DNA of 64,000 nt, taken from assembly GCA_003508835.1 (NCBI GenBank), contig PUFA01000034.1:7156501-7220500 (forward strand), in the 5' to 3' direction. The notes under the pieces are model-generated. The model did not search any database and was not told the DNA's origin. It saw nothing but the letters and a program-made list of their open reading frames with translations. The stretch's first letter is position 1. The number at the start of each line of letters is the position of its first letter. This DNA comes from Eonycteris spelaea (Eukaryota; Chordata; Mammalia; Chiroptera; Pteropodidae). Made by a program: the position numbers and the translations under genes. This document shows positions 11,061-22,575 of the stretch, piece by piece.

Positions 11061-12185
11061 AAAAAAACAGCTCTACATGTTGTTCTGAGAAAGTATAAAA
11101 ACCCACATGTTTGTGCAAAATCTTCCATTAGTTTTATGTTGGCCACATTGCATGTGTTTATTGGATAGCCGATAAACATGGCTATCCCAGTTCATGGCCT
11201 TGCGCCTTGATCCTGAGACCTGAAATGGTGACATCACTCTTTACCAATATATGTTTGGGAATTAATTTTAAATCTACTTTTTAAAAACTATAAAAGTTTC
11301 TATAAAAATGTTCTTATTTCATCAGAACTTATTCTGCTATGTTCCAAACAAACTCTCAGGATACATCACGGAAATAACATCTAAACTGTTAGAGCCTTTT
11401 ACGTTCACACAAAATACATTTATTCCTCAAATAATACATTTGTCACCATGTCCTTGTGAATATTCAATATAGTCTGATTATAATCATTTTATGAATGAAG
11501 AAACATACCCTGACTGGTAAATAGACGGATAGAGCCAATTCCAGAATGTTCCACTTCTACAAGAATCTGCCTCTTTGTACCATGTGACATGGCTCACATT
11601 TGAACTGAGGACTGATAACCCCAGATACATCATTTTAATGAGTTGGCACAATGCATGTGTTAAATTACTCATAATAGCAATGAGAGATAATAAAATTAGG
11701 TTATACCTTGAAAATATTGTAGATATCAGAATAAAGTGAGTCAAATGAATTTTTGTTTTCCCAGTACTTATAAAAGTTATGATTACACTGTACTGTCATT
11801 TGTTAAGTATGCGCTCAAATTATGTCAAAAAACATGTACATACATTAATTTAAAAAGTACTTTATTACTAAAAATTGCTAACCATCATCTGAGACTTCAG
11901 CAGTCATAATATTTTGCTGGTGGAGGATCTTGCCTCGATACTGATGGCTGCTAACTGATCATGGATCAACAGAACAAATATAATAATAACAAAAAAGTTT
12001 ATGAGAATTACCAAAATGTAACACAGAGACATGAAATGATCAAATGCTGCTGAAAAATGACACCTATAGACAATGCCACAAACCTTCAATTTGAAAAAAT
12101 TCAATATCTGCAAAGCACAATAAGGTGAAGCACAGTTAAATAAGGGCATGTCTTTTATCATGTATGTTTAAGGCACTAGCTATAC
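11061..12185. other. Unassigned AT-rich noncoding sequence
   Basis: A weak reversed-MIR-like stretch sits at about 11400-11515 ('gtccttgtgaatattcaata', 'cattttatgaatgaagaaac'). The rest is not assignable. Minus-strand frames of 85-86 codons have no recognisable content. Confidence 0.4.
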
Positions 12186-12189
12186 ATAA

Positions 12190-12335
12190 AGTCTCCAAAC
12201 TGCCTTATAAATTAGAGACTGTTATTGTCCCTGTTTTACAGATGGAAGGAAAGATGAATTATAAGAACCCTAAGTAACTTGACCAAAGTCCCACAGCTTG
12301 GGACTAAGTTAATTTTGTACCAGTTCTGCCTATTC
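12190..12335 (-). mobile_element. MIR SINE
   Basis: Reversed MIR order is visible: 'actgttattgtccctgtttt', 'acagatggaaggaaagatg', 'ccctaagtaacttgaccaaa', 'gtcccacagcttgggac'. These match 'ccccattttacagatgaggaaactgaggc ... aagtaacttgcccaaggtcacacagct'. Confidence 0.8.
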
Positions 12336-13498
12336 CCACAGCCTGTGCAGTCTTATGACTCATGGGGATTTTTTTAAGTATAGAAGCTTGACAAGATAGC
12401 TTGATGAAAATAGTGTTGACTCTGATGGCACTGATGCAGATACTTCTAATCAACAAGCAAAAAGATAGCCACTATGACCTATGGACATAGAAGAACTTGC
12501 CTCTTCCTATCACACACCAGTCTCATGGACCAGGAAGCAGCTGACATGTGAGGGAGCACATGAATATTCTCTTGACCTTTGATACTTGAGGACACAACTC
12601 TGCCCTTGACCTGCTCCACAAGACCTCAGACTCAGCCCACATCCTTTGTTGCATATCAGCACCTCTCCACTATTTCTGTTCATCACCTCCTATTCCAACA
12701 CCAGATGGAATATAGGTTCCCAGCCTTTTACTGTCTGCAAATATATAGCCAATGAATAACAAAAGTAAAGTATATGGTTAAATCATGAGATTTCCCCACC
12801 TGGAATATCTTTTACTGCTCTAAAGGAAGTGCCATAGAATCAATGACTTTTATAAAGAAGATGAGCCCTTCTGAGAGCATATCCAGTCTGAAAATGTCCC
12901 CTACCAAGAGTCAGGGCGATAAGCATCTGTAATGACTTCAAATGCCCCAACTTCAGAGTAAAGATCTCCAGCCTAGACCACTGGCGAGAAGTCACCTGTA
13001 TTAGACAGCTTTGCGGCACACGTATTGAAGAGGGGGATATTTACTAAACCCTTTCCAAAGATAAATGATTGTCATGCAAACCAACAAAAGACATTTAATG
13101 AAGATTCTATAGTTATGTCTGAATTTCAAAAGTTGCTGAGATATTGCAAATTCACAGACAGATTATCTGGTTTAAAGTCCATAATGAAATAAAAAAAAAA
13201 TAAAACCACATTTCAACAGATGGGTGGGATGATAGTTTTCAGCACAAAATATTTGTGCATAATAAAGGATGGTAGGACCAAAATGCCTAAAGAAGTCGAT
13301 ATGGTTGTAACCAGGAACATTATATTTCTTTAATCCCAACCTGGCTAAGAAATTCTCTAGCTCTTTAGAGAGCAAGTTCGATCTGAATTTGGTTCTTGAA
13401 AGGCAATTCATAAAATGTGTCATTTATTGCTTATATAATAATGCTACAGATAACAAACTATATGTAATACTCCTGCAGCATGGCAATTTTATTGAAAC
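12336..13498. other. Unassigned noncoding sequence
   Basis: The segment 12430-12720 is more GC-balanced and could be an old LTR or DNA transposon relic, but I cannot match it. No coding exon recognised. Confidence 0.4.
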
Positions 13499-13520
13499 TT
13501 TTTTTTTTTTTTTTTTTTTT
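13499..13520. repeat. Poly-T tract (22 T)
   Basis: An uninterrupted T22. Such tracts often mark the A-tail of a minus-strand retrocopy. The sequence to the right (13521-13800) does not read as a known SINE, LINE or gene, and no target-site duplication was found. Confidence 0.95.
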
Positions 13521-14627
13521 GCCTTTTTAGAGTCCTATGCTAAGAATTCTTCATGTGCCATTAGGAAGCCATATTGGATGAGCTAGATGGCATTCACACT
13601 AAGACTTTTCCATCTTGACCCTCATTCTGTTCCAGAATCTAGTGAATTACATAGATCATGAACAAGAGTACAATGCTCCTGGACAATCTGAAAATCAACA
13701 CCTCTTCATGGTTAACTAGTCATGCAACTCATTATACAAGTACCAGACATATTCGAGTTTGTCTGGACTAATAGCGAACTTTAGGGCAAAGTTTGGCAAA
13801 TTCACATTCAAGAAAAGACAAAGGTATATTGAATTTTAATTCACATAATTAGTTGTCTCTGTTTTAGCAAGGTCGGCAGAGTCTAGAGAGCCTCTTATAT
13901 TCAGCCCTGCATAAACTCCCCTTTTAGTCTCTGGATTGCAGATCCTGGTTTTGGATTACCTAATCCTCTAGATTACCTAATTCCTCAGTCTCCTAGACAT
14001 TTCTATCACCTCGAGACTTTACTATAGAACAGTAGATGCTACCTGTAAAATTTAATTTACAAAGAAAATCAGGGAGTCTTCTATTTTTTTTTAACTAGTC
14101 TTCCCCTTCATTTAACAACAAGCATCTTAGATCACTACACCAAAGCATTGTTCATGGAAATGACTTGAACATTTCTCTGCAAAGGATAATGATTATGGGT
14201 CTCAAGTGTTGCTGCTAAGGAAGTCGAAAGAGAGTCTTTATGTTGTAAGTAATCAAAGAGATGCCTTTGGGACAACGTGTGTTGAATGGTATAGCACAGA
14301 GCAGAATAGAATGGAAATTGAATCTCAGAGCTAGAAGCTGCCCTAAATCCCTAGAGTATTTAGTTCAGTGTTCCCTGAAGTGCTCTGACAAATAGAAGCT
14401 TCTCTAATGGGTGGTATGTGAATTAAAAGTTTCATCGTCAAGTCATTGAAAACAGCTAAATTAAAGGCCATTCGGTGGTCACAGGGATGAACATGTGCAA
14501 ATGTGTATTGAGACCATTTAAGAAGCCTTCACAGTTCACAGAGTTCCCCAAGCTGTTTTACTGGGAATCTCACAGATCTGTGAGCATCCTTTGGGGAATG
14601 GACTTGTAGTTTGTATTTTCGACCCTG
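13521..14627. other. Unassigned noncoding sequence
   Basis: No gene or named repeat recognised. Repeated-looking words at 13950-13985 (GATTACCTAATCCTCTA then GATTACCTAATTCCTCA) show a small imperfect local duplication. Confidence 0.45.
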
Positions 14628-14780
14628 GCCACACATTGAATCGACCTGAGGAGCTTCAAAAAGTGCTAGTGTTGGGATCCATCCTCAGAGAGATCTATTA
14701 TTTGGTCTGGGTCAGCGTCCCGGGCTCTGCAGGGTCTTATATCAGGCAGCCAGAGTTGAGAAAACTGGCACCATGTATGA
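14628..14780. mobile_element. hAT-Charlie MITE, MER5B-like
   Basis: 'gccacacattgaatcgacct', 'gaggagcttcaaaaagtgct' and, at the other end, 'cagccagagttgagaaaac' form the two arms of the palindromic pattern 'gctgcacattagaatcacctggggagcttttaaaaa ... gtgcagccagggttgagaaccactg'. The 91-codon frame at 14591-14866 runs through it and is not a gene. Confidence 0.6.
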
Positions 14781-16240
14781 GTTCAACCCGGCGCTTCAGA
14801 CATGAGATAGCCCTGCTTACTCACACACCCAAATCCTGGCTACATGGACCCATGTCGCTTTCATGATGCCCATGAATGCTGGATATTTCAGACATGGCAA
14901 ATACTTGGTACTTGTTTTATCTCTTAAAAGGGCAATAAATTATTATACTTTTAAGAAGGAACAAAAACAGGAATTTATTGTCTTATTTTACAATTAATTA
15001 CTGGCTGTTAGGGAAGGAGATAACTCGTATTTGAAATAAATAGGGGAGCATCTAATCTATGAGGAAAACAGCTCCAAAAAAACATAAGTATGATGCAGAC
15101 TTTGGAATAAAGGTGCAGCTGAGTGAGTGAAACCTTCTATTTCACTTGAAAGTTGATGTCACCAGTCATCAAATAATTTTGCAGATGAAGGAGGAGCTGT
15201 TCTTCCCTCTGGATTCTTAGCAAAGCTATGCTGGAAGGCATTCATTTCCTTACCTGGATGTTTTACTTCCTTTTTTACTAGGTGGTTCTGAGCAAGCTTG
15301 TTCTTTAAGGGAAGTTCTTGTTTCAATACTACTGATAAACTCACACTTAGCAACCATCACGGTGAATTAATTTCATGACAACTATCTCACTGGTTCCTCT
15401 AGCCCTTATGGAAACTGGCTAAAATCTGCCTTGAAAGAGTGTCCCTTGTGAGAAGAACAAAGCAGGCAACGTGCCTACTCAGAAAATTTGGGAAATAAAA
15501 CTCATGTCAAATAGATAAAATAAAAAATTCCTTTAAGCTCCTATGATTGGCTTACAAAATGAGCAGTGCAATTTCTTTCTCAAATTAAATAAACAAAATC
15601 TGTTTATTATATTTTTAAAGGCCAAGGATTATCATTCTTTTCCTGGCACTTATGACTTCATTAGGCATATGCTACTAAGCATATTTGTTCTCCTTCAAGC
15701 TCCGTGGAAGAACAATTAAGATTTTTCTGTCATTCCTTTTTCTAAGTGGCAATAGGATGATGGAATGGAAGTACACAAATTTTGATTTAAACCCTATGAT
15801 CATCAATCAATATGGCTCAGAAGGAACTTCTTATGAGAACAAAGAGAGCTTTGTGAATGTTGAGTCCAAATTTTCTTTTCTTGTTTCACATGGGACCTTA
15901 CCTTTCTTCTTATACTAAGCACCCTATGAACGTCAGGGTGCCAAGGCTTCCAACAGATGTACCACCACACACAGAGACTGACAGTGAGGATTTTTTTTTT
16001 TAAATACTGCCTGTGCAATTGTTTCTGTGGATATGAGCATAAGTTGGAGTAGGGAGAAGTGTGTGTGTAGGAGTGCAGGAGAGCGCTGGAAAAATAATAA
16101 AAAATGACTGTCAATGCCCATGAATAAGTAGTACCAGTAAGTTACCTTTTAGTGTGGGTTAAATTAGTCTATCAAAGCTAACTCAGAATTTGTATCTTGC
16201 CAAGTTGAAAGTTACCAATGAGAAAATAGAAAAGAGACTC
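14781..16240. other. Unassigned noncoding sequence
   Basis: No named repeat or gene. Several frames of 60-103 codons at 15685-16121 overlap on both strands with no domain content. A T11 run lies at 15991-16001. Confidence 0.45.
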
Positions 16241-16253
16241 TAGACTAAAGCAG

Positions 16254-16265
16254 AGGTCAAGGTCA
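16254..16265 (+). promoter_or_regulatory. Nuclear-receptor-like DR0 / SF-1-ERR half-site
   Basis: AGGTCAAGGTCA is two perfect AGGTCA half-sites with no spacer. It contains TCAAGGTCA (16257-16265), the extended monomer site used by SF-1/LRH-1 and ERR receptors. It is a motif match only. Confidence 0.35.
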
Positions 16266-17497
16266 GCCATGAGGACCATCATGGGTCTGAAGTCCAGCAC
16301 CCCTGAAGGAGTCCATGTGTGTGCATTATCCCCTCTCATCACTTCCTGCTCAAATTTACATTTGTAGCCGGGGTCAGGCCACAGTTTGTTATGGCAAAGA
16401 ATATGCCAAGAGTCTCTTTGAAGACAGATAAGCCAGACAAAGGTCACTTGGCCCCCAGAAAGCATCCGAGAGGATAGAAGCCAGAGGAGACAGCAAAGAG
16501 GCAGGCCTTAATAACCAGATGGCGACAGATGCTTTTTGTCTGTGTGATTTCAGAAGTGTTGGTCATGTGTTTCTGACCTCAGTGTTATTCTCTCAAATTA
16601 TTGGCTAATGTTCCCTTAACTGGTAAGAACCTTCCTATCCAAATTTTCTAAATATGGAGGTCTCTGGGGGGAGCTGGAACGCAGATGTGCATGGATGGGA
16701 GAGGAGTCAGTGACTCTTGACAGAGCCCTTTCCCACGGGAAGGGGCCTAGAGAGATTGAACTGTGAAGAGAGGAGAGGAGAATGAGGAGCGAGAGCATCA
16801 TATCAGAGGCTGAAAAAGGGCGACGTCTCCAGCCAGCTCACCACCAAAGTGGGGCCTGATGCGGCTTCTTCTGTGTTTTAGAACAGCCATGGCTGCTTTG
16901 ACTGAGGACAATGACTTGAGATGAGCAGTGCCCAGAAAATAAACCCAGAGGTTATTTTGAAGGTTATTTATGTGTAGCAAATGTCTCTGTGGAGGAAATC
17001 AGTGGCATTTGGAAAGCAGAGATCATGTCTACCTAATACCATAAGCCCAGCTCAGCAGGTAGGCCAGGCTCAGTGCCTGTGCCTACTTGCTCCTCGGCTT
17101 AACGTGGTGCTGTTTGCACAGGCCTTTAGAGAATTCTCTGTAGCATCGAAGCTTGGAACATTTACTCCTACAGAAACGCTAATAGCTGGCAGTTTTCTTT
17201 TCAGCTCATCTACTTCTCTAGCTCCCACCCTTGGCTGTTCTTACAAAGTCAGCTGTTGCTGAGAGAACAGTGAATGCCTTCTTCGCTTTACCGTCTACCA
17301 CTCACTCCTGACTTATTTTCCATGTGCAGCAACAAAGTTTGTCAAGAATCTGGTGCTCCTCCTTTTACATTGGTCCTGGAATAAGAGCCAGGAGAAGGAA
17401 GGCTCAGAAAATAATGACTATTCTGACCAGGGTACCATGCACTTTGCTCAAACTGGCCCTGTGAGATGAGGAAAGTGAGACAGGAAATGGTGTGAAG
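16266..17497. other. Unassigned, GC-moderate noncoding sequence
   Basis: GC content is higher than most of the window. Frames of 60-95 codons occur on both strands but lack domains. No CpG island. No repeat identified. Confidence 0.45.
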
Positions 17498-17722
17498 CAC
17501 TAGGTCTCAACCAAAGTGTGGGGGGGTGATTTTGCTCTTCAGGGGTCATTTAACAATGTCTGGAGGCATCTTTGACTGCCACAGCCGGGGCGGGGACAGG
17601 GACGTTCTTGGCATCTAGAGGCCAGAGATGCTGCCGAACAGCCGACAGTGCACAGAACAGTGGCCTCTGCAAAGAGGCTTCCAGTCCCACAGGGCCATTG
17701 TGTCGCTAACAAGAAACCCTGA
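17498..17722. mobile_element. MER20-type hAT-Charlie MITE, near full length
   Basis: About 220 bp follow the family end to end: 'aggtctcaaccaaagtgtgg', 'gtgattttgctcttcagggg', 'tcatttaacaatgtctggag', 'gcatctagaggccagagatg', 'ctgccgaacagccgacagtg', 'cacagaacagtggcctctgc', and a terminal 'aagaaaccctg'. Length agrees with the roughly 219-bp element. The 74-codon antisense frame at 17539-17763 is an artefact of it. Confidence 0.85.
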
Positions 17723-18144
17723 TCCACTGGCTTCGTAAACGTTGTGAGGTGGTGACTTGTCACTCACCCTCCTCTTATGCCTATCCTTTCCTCATTTCAG
17801 CAATTTGGAAAATATATCCATCTTCTTCTCAGTTTTGCCCTGAACATGGAGTGGTGGGGTTCAATGACAGGAAACTAAGTCCGAACGTATTTCTATATAC
17901 TTTTCCTGGCTAAACGGGCTCCTCATGAACTGACACACCACTTCTTCCCACCACCCTGCTGCTTTTAAACAATCCTCTGAAAAATATCATAAAGCCAGAG
18001 GCTAAAGAGAGTACGTTTCTCTTAAAGACATCTTATGCTGCTTTGCTCTCCAGTAACCTTTGGGTCAATGCAAACACGAAGGTAACTCAGGAGACAGCAC
18101 TCAAATGGTTCAAGAGTCCTGATCCACTGCTATAAGCACATCAG

Positions 18145-18312
18145 TACTGGTGATCCTAAACTTCAGAGGGCCCCAAATCATCTGGAGGGATTGTTAAAAC
18201 CCAGATGAATGGGCTCTACCCTTAGGGGTTCTGATTGGCAGATCTGGCACGAGGCCCCGAAATCTTGGTTTCTAGCCAGCTCCTACATTGAGAGGCCACA
18301 CGCTGACCAGTT
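18145..18312. mobile_element. MER5A-type hAT-Charlie MITE
   Basis: 'ggtgatcctaaacttcagag', 'aaatcatctggagggattgt', 'taaaacccagatgaatgggc', 'tctacccttaggggttctga', then 'gaggccccgaaatcttggtt' and 'gaggccacac' match the approximately 189-bp MER5A path in order. Confidence 0.75.
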
Positions 18313-18429
18313 TGATTGTGAAGCTCGTGATCAAGCTGTAAGATTTACAAGTAGCTTTTAGAGCAATGGGTCAACCTTAGAGATGTCCCTCCAATAAGGA
18401 CATTTCGACATTAAGCTAGACAGCATTAG

Positions 18430-18600
18430 GCTCCGGAAGTTGAGCTAGTCTTCAGGAAACCATTTAATTTCTCTTCCTCATCGGTAATAGAAAATCCTTG
18501 CCTTACCCCCTTCCTAGTGTCATGGAGGGTAATAAATGAGATTTTAGACAATGATAAATGGTATCTAAACAGTAGATACAAAGGGATGTAAAAATGCTTA
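18430..18600 (+). mobile_element. MIR SINE fragment
   Basis: 'aaaccatttaatttctcttc', 'ctcatcggtaatagaaaatc' and 'gtaataaatgagattttaga' follow the MIR phrases 'cacttaacctctctgagcctcagtttcctcatctgtaaaatgg ... aggattaaatgagataat'. Confidence 0.7.
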
Positions 18601-20730
18601 TTGTTCAGAAACTCACCTCAAGCCACAGAAGCAAGTGGTCAAGCCCCACAAAGGCTCTGGGCTGAGCCCAGTGCTGCTGCTCATTTGAAATGGATAGACT
18701 AGAAAAATACATGCTGGAGGACCATCCTTTCTGTGGTCCTACAGTACGCGTCCTACTTACAGACTGAAGACAAAAGAGCGACCAAGATGAAAACATGCGG
18801 TGGCTGTTTGCTTCCTGCAAACTATGATAGAGTTTTTAGAAAATGCGGGGCCCATACCTCCCACAGCAAAGTGGAAGGCCTACACACATAAGGCACTGTG
18901 TTGCAAAATGGATCTTTGTAAATACTTAGTGAACCCTTACTGGGGGGCAGGGGGTGAAGGGAGTGTAGCACTGCTTCTTGTGTTGAAAATTTCTGAGACC
19001 TTCAAATTTCCCTTCCAAATGACAATCCCCAAACACACCTAAAAAAGTATGCTGCTTAAGAGAGTTATTTTCCTGTGCCTGATACAGAGAAATGACTGGA
19101 ATATTTTTCCTCATTCGACAATTATGTTATCAAATTATCTCCATATGAACCTTTTTAGGACTAAAACATAAATAAAATTATTTTAATTCTCCAAGTAAAT
19201 TTAAAATTAACAAATATTTTGAGCAATACGTTAAATATTTACTTAGAGGCAATTCTCTTCATAGGTATACTGTTACTTTTATGATTTTAACTCATGTGTG
19301 TATGTGTTTGAGTATGTGTACATTTCATACTCTTTCTGTGAGTGGCTCTTGTCAAATTACAAATAATCATAAAAGTATTTTGACCAGTGTTTTCTACCCA
19401 GTGTTTACCAGTTCCATAAATAGCTCAGGAACTAAGCCTCAAACCAATACGTTTTCTTTTTAAACTCTCTGCTCAAACCATGGCAGGGATTTGTGATAAT
19501 AGTGGATTAACTTAATTTTTAAACAATTAAAACTAAATGACAAATTTTCATGTTACTCATCATCTGCACATAAATTACCAATGGGGAAAGTTCACACAGG
19601 TGCACTATAGCAACACATTTGTTAGGTAAACATGAGCCAGTCTCTTCTCAGTAAAAAGATGGGATAGTTACCAGCCGTCAGAAGAAGTCCTGGACAATCC
19701 ATAGAATCCCTGAAATAATGAGTCCACAGGCTTCATCCTTCCTCGACACACCGTTTCATCCATTTCCTCACCCTATTGTTCTTCCCGTTTGCGGCTAGAC
19801 TGCACATTTGTTTACCAGAGTCATTTGCTCTGGGGTAGGGCTCCCTGGGGAAAAAAAACCACCTTAGGGATGCCAGCTAAGAGACCTGGGTGGAGGAGGA
19901 ACTTGAGTTTTAAAGAACAGATGATTCTAGAAAGAAGGAGGAAGGTGGCAATAGGGGAAACAGGTGTGGTAATAGTGGATAAAGCAGCGAGTATATGATA
20001 TAATGTTCTGGAAGGTTTGGCTTTCTGCTGCCACTGAGTAACGAGGAAATGAGGAAGGGGTGTACAGGTGCATTCAGTGACTCCGCAGCTTCTTTTCCTT
20101 GAAATGACTCATGTATCCATCACTAGGAGGGCCTCTTTCCTTTAAAATTCCCTTAAACTGTTGCTGATGTAGCGAAGCAGATACTAAAGAGCCTCATAGT
20201 TGATATGATACGCAATGACAGCAGCAAAGGCGGGGGTAGCGGAAACACTGCAGAAGAGTCAGCAAACAGTGGGGATGAGCAACCGCACACTGAGCGGGCG
20301 GGCAACATTCTGCTTGCTGTCCCGTTCTTTCTCAGACCAGTCACCGTATACACATAAACCATTTAACGGTAGCCTGATAAAACCGCCCCAAACTTTAATA
20401 TACAAATGCAGATAGAAAGATGTTTTTGTAATGAAAAAATCTGTAATGAGTCTTTCTGTTTCAGATTGTAGGTAGCGACATTTAAAATGTTTTATGATCA
20501 ATTTAGTAAGTCACTACTAGAATTAATTTTAAAGGGATAGAATACAATGGAATAGGAATTGTTATTATTCTGTCCATGTAAGGGTGAGAGATTTTTTGTA
20601 TACTCTTGCTTTCTTTAAATTTACTCTCATTACGCTCTCTTATAATCCTGTGTATCATTACTTTTTATCAATTGCTGCAGTTGCCATGGTATGTTTGAGT
20701 GTGGTTTCGTGTTATTATTTTGTACTCTTT
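18601..20730. other. Unassigned noncoding sequence
   Basis: No named repeat or gene. A GGGGGGCAGGGGG-like purine patch is at 18941-18954. GTTGCCATGGTATG at 20680-20693 is an X-box-like palindrome (12 of 14). Paired frames at 20153-20501 on both strands overlap a GC-richer patch and have no domain content. Confidence 0.45.
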
Positions 20731-20860
20731 CCCTGACAACTAAATTACAAACAGCAGGGGCTCCGTGTTTGCCTCATTCTTATCGCCAACACTTAGTATA
20801 CAATGTTTGGCCAAACTAGGAATCAAAAACATTTATTGAGGAAATAATAAATGAATGCCT
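20731..20860 (+). mobile_element. L2 3' tail
   Basis: 'gacaactaaattacaaacag', 'caggggctccgtgtttgcct', 'cattcttatcgccaacactt', 'agtatacaatgtttggccaa' and 'aaaaacatttattgaggaaa' match the L2 end pattern (gagggcagggactgtgtc, tgtatccccagcacctagcac, tgcctggcacatagta, tcaataaatatttgttgaatgaatga). Confidence 0.75.
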
Positions 20861-21904
20861 AAGACAGTGGATCTTTGCTTCCTGAAGGCCTGTGCTGAAC
20901 CAAACATCACAGCCTGTATCTATTTTACACATTTGATCTCCTATATGTAATATTTAGTGATTTTTAAAGTTTTGAGGAATATTTTTTTGTATTAGTGCTT
21001 AAGGAAGAGAGGTAGCTCACAACTAAACACTATTAATTTAAATCAGTCAGAGGAGGTTAAAAATTAGTAAAATCAGAAACTGGTCCTAAACTTTGATTTC
21101 TATGTTTTTGTTCTTAACCAATTCAATTCTTTATTAGGACATCACAAAATTTTGCATACAAAAATTAACATTGCAGTTTAGAACAAAAACATAAATGCAA
21201 CAAAATGTGTTAATTTAACTAGGCTTATGACTATTTTTATTCTAAGGCATTTGCTAATGAATAGTGTGGTCACTAAGATTAATTGACAATAAGTTGGAGA
21301 AAAATGTTAAAATTATAATTTGCCCATTTAGTGAAGGGAGTTTAACCATTGATAAAAACATTGATAAAAACAAAGTTAGAAGAGGTACGCAGATAACCTG
21401 ATTGCTTCTTGAGGGAAAGTTAATTATATAACACAATACTTTGAATTGACAAATATATTTGAAAAAAAGGCATTCTTAAGGAAAGAAAAACTTGAGATCA
21501 ATAGTCATCATTCAATTTTCCTCTGATTTCTCCCTTTGAATTCACGGTACATAAATTAAGAATGATTCTTCTCTTAATTTGAATTTCAAAGAGATGTCAA
21601 CTTAAGGAAGAAATGGGAAGAAAATGACAAATTTCTGTTTGGGAGTCTCTTGTTGAATTTTAAGCCCTTACATCAAAGAAGCTGTAAAAAAGTAGGTGGG
21701 TTGTTTATTCTAAATTTAAGATGGTTAACGCTGAAACTTAATACCAGGACCATGCTATTGAGCTAAATTATAGTAAGTTTTTAAAAACTTTTTTAATTTA
21801 CAAAATTAATAAATAAATTAATAAATTATAGAAGAAAGAAAAGACAACTTGCCTTTTCATTGTTCTAATTGTACCAAACAAGCTTGAAGACATCTCAAAT
21901 ACAT
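20861..21904. other. Unassigned AT-rich sequence
   Basis: No gene or repeat family recognised. A perfect 12-bp tandem pair, ATTGATAAAAAC twice, lies at 21348-21371. A/T-only words are dense at 21780-21830. Confidence 0.5.
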
Positions 21905-22262
21905 CCCTGTATATGTACTTTTCCTGCTTGAATATCTGTGGTGGGTCTAATTTGCCATTCTTGGTAGTCTTGCATTCAGGATTCTTGATATTACCTCTGC
22001 CACCTTTGCCATGCATAACTTCACAACATATCCTATACATCAATCATAAAAATTACTTGCCCTTTTATGAACCTGCATTCTTACACCTCAATATTCCTTC
22101 ACACTGTCTCCTTTCCTCTTCCCTGAAGTACCCTTCCTAATGAAAATAGACATTTTTAATGGCTAGCTCAAATGCCCTTTATCAAAGAAATGCTCCTTAA
22201 ACTCACCTAGTTGACCTCCATCTTTCTACGCTCCAAGTTTCCACTTTGCCTTCAATTTTTAA

Positions 22263-22352
22263 ATTTTATTTATTTATTTATTTGTTTGTTTGTTTTCAAT
22301 TGCAGTGGACATTCAATATTATCTTATATTAGCTTCAGGTGTATATGCCTCT
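22263..22352 (-). mobile_element. Very short 5'-truncated L1 insertion
   Basis: A T-rich tail (ATTTATTTATTTATTTGTTTG) precedes 'ttcaattgcagtggacattc', 'aatattatcttatattagct' and 'tcaggtgtat'. This is the reverse complement of the same L1 end seen at 46460-46490. AATTTTTAA at 22254-22262 and 22353-22361 is a plausible 9-bp target-site duplication, though it is AT-rich. Confidence 0.75.
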
Positions 22353-22390
22353 AATTTTTAACAGCACATTTTGTTTTCTATTAGAATTTA

Positions 22391-22432
22391 TACATATATA
22401 TATATATAATAATATATATATATATATAATAT
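22391..22432. repeat. (TA)n microsatellite
   Basis: About 40 bp of alternating TA with AA interruptions. It is self-complementary and so able to form a hairpin. Confidence 0.95.
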
Positions 22433-22575
22433 CTTCCCTATTGTATATTCATGCATCTTAGAGGAAAGATAACATTTTTTTTAATTTCTAGAATTTATCT
22501 GCACCCACTTCTCTTCCAATAACTACTGTAACTGTTGCCACATGATAGACATTCAGTAACATCTGTTGAATTGAA

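Larger units (their letters stand above)
21905..22575 (+). mobile_element. L2 LINE fragment split by a nested L1
   Basis: Left part: 'agtacccttcctaatgaaaa', 'gctagctcaaatgccctttatc', 'gaaatgctccttaaactcac'. Right part: 'agcacattttgttttctatt', 'cttagaggaaagataac' and 'gatagacattcagtaacatc' with 'tgttgaattga'. Together they follow the L2 3' UTR in one direction. The L1 tail at 22263-22352 and a TA microsatellite at 22391-22432 interrupt it. Confidence 0.7.
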
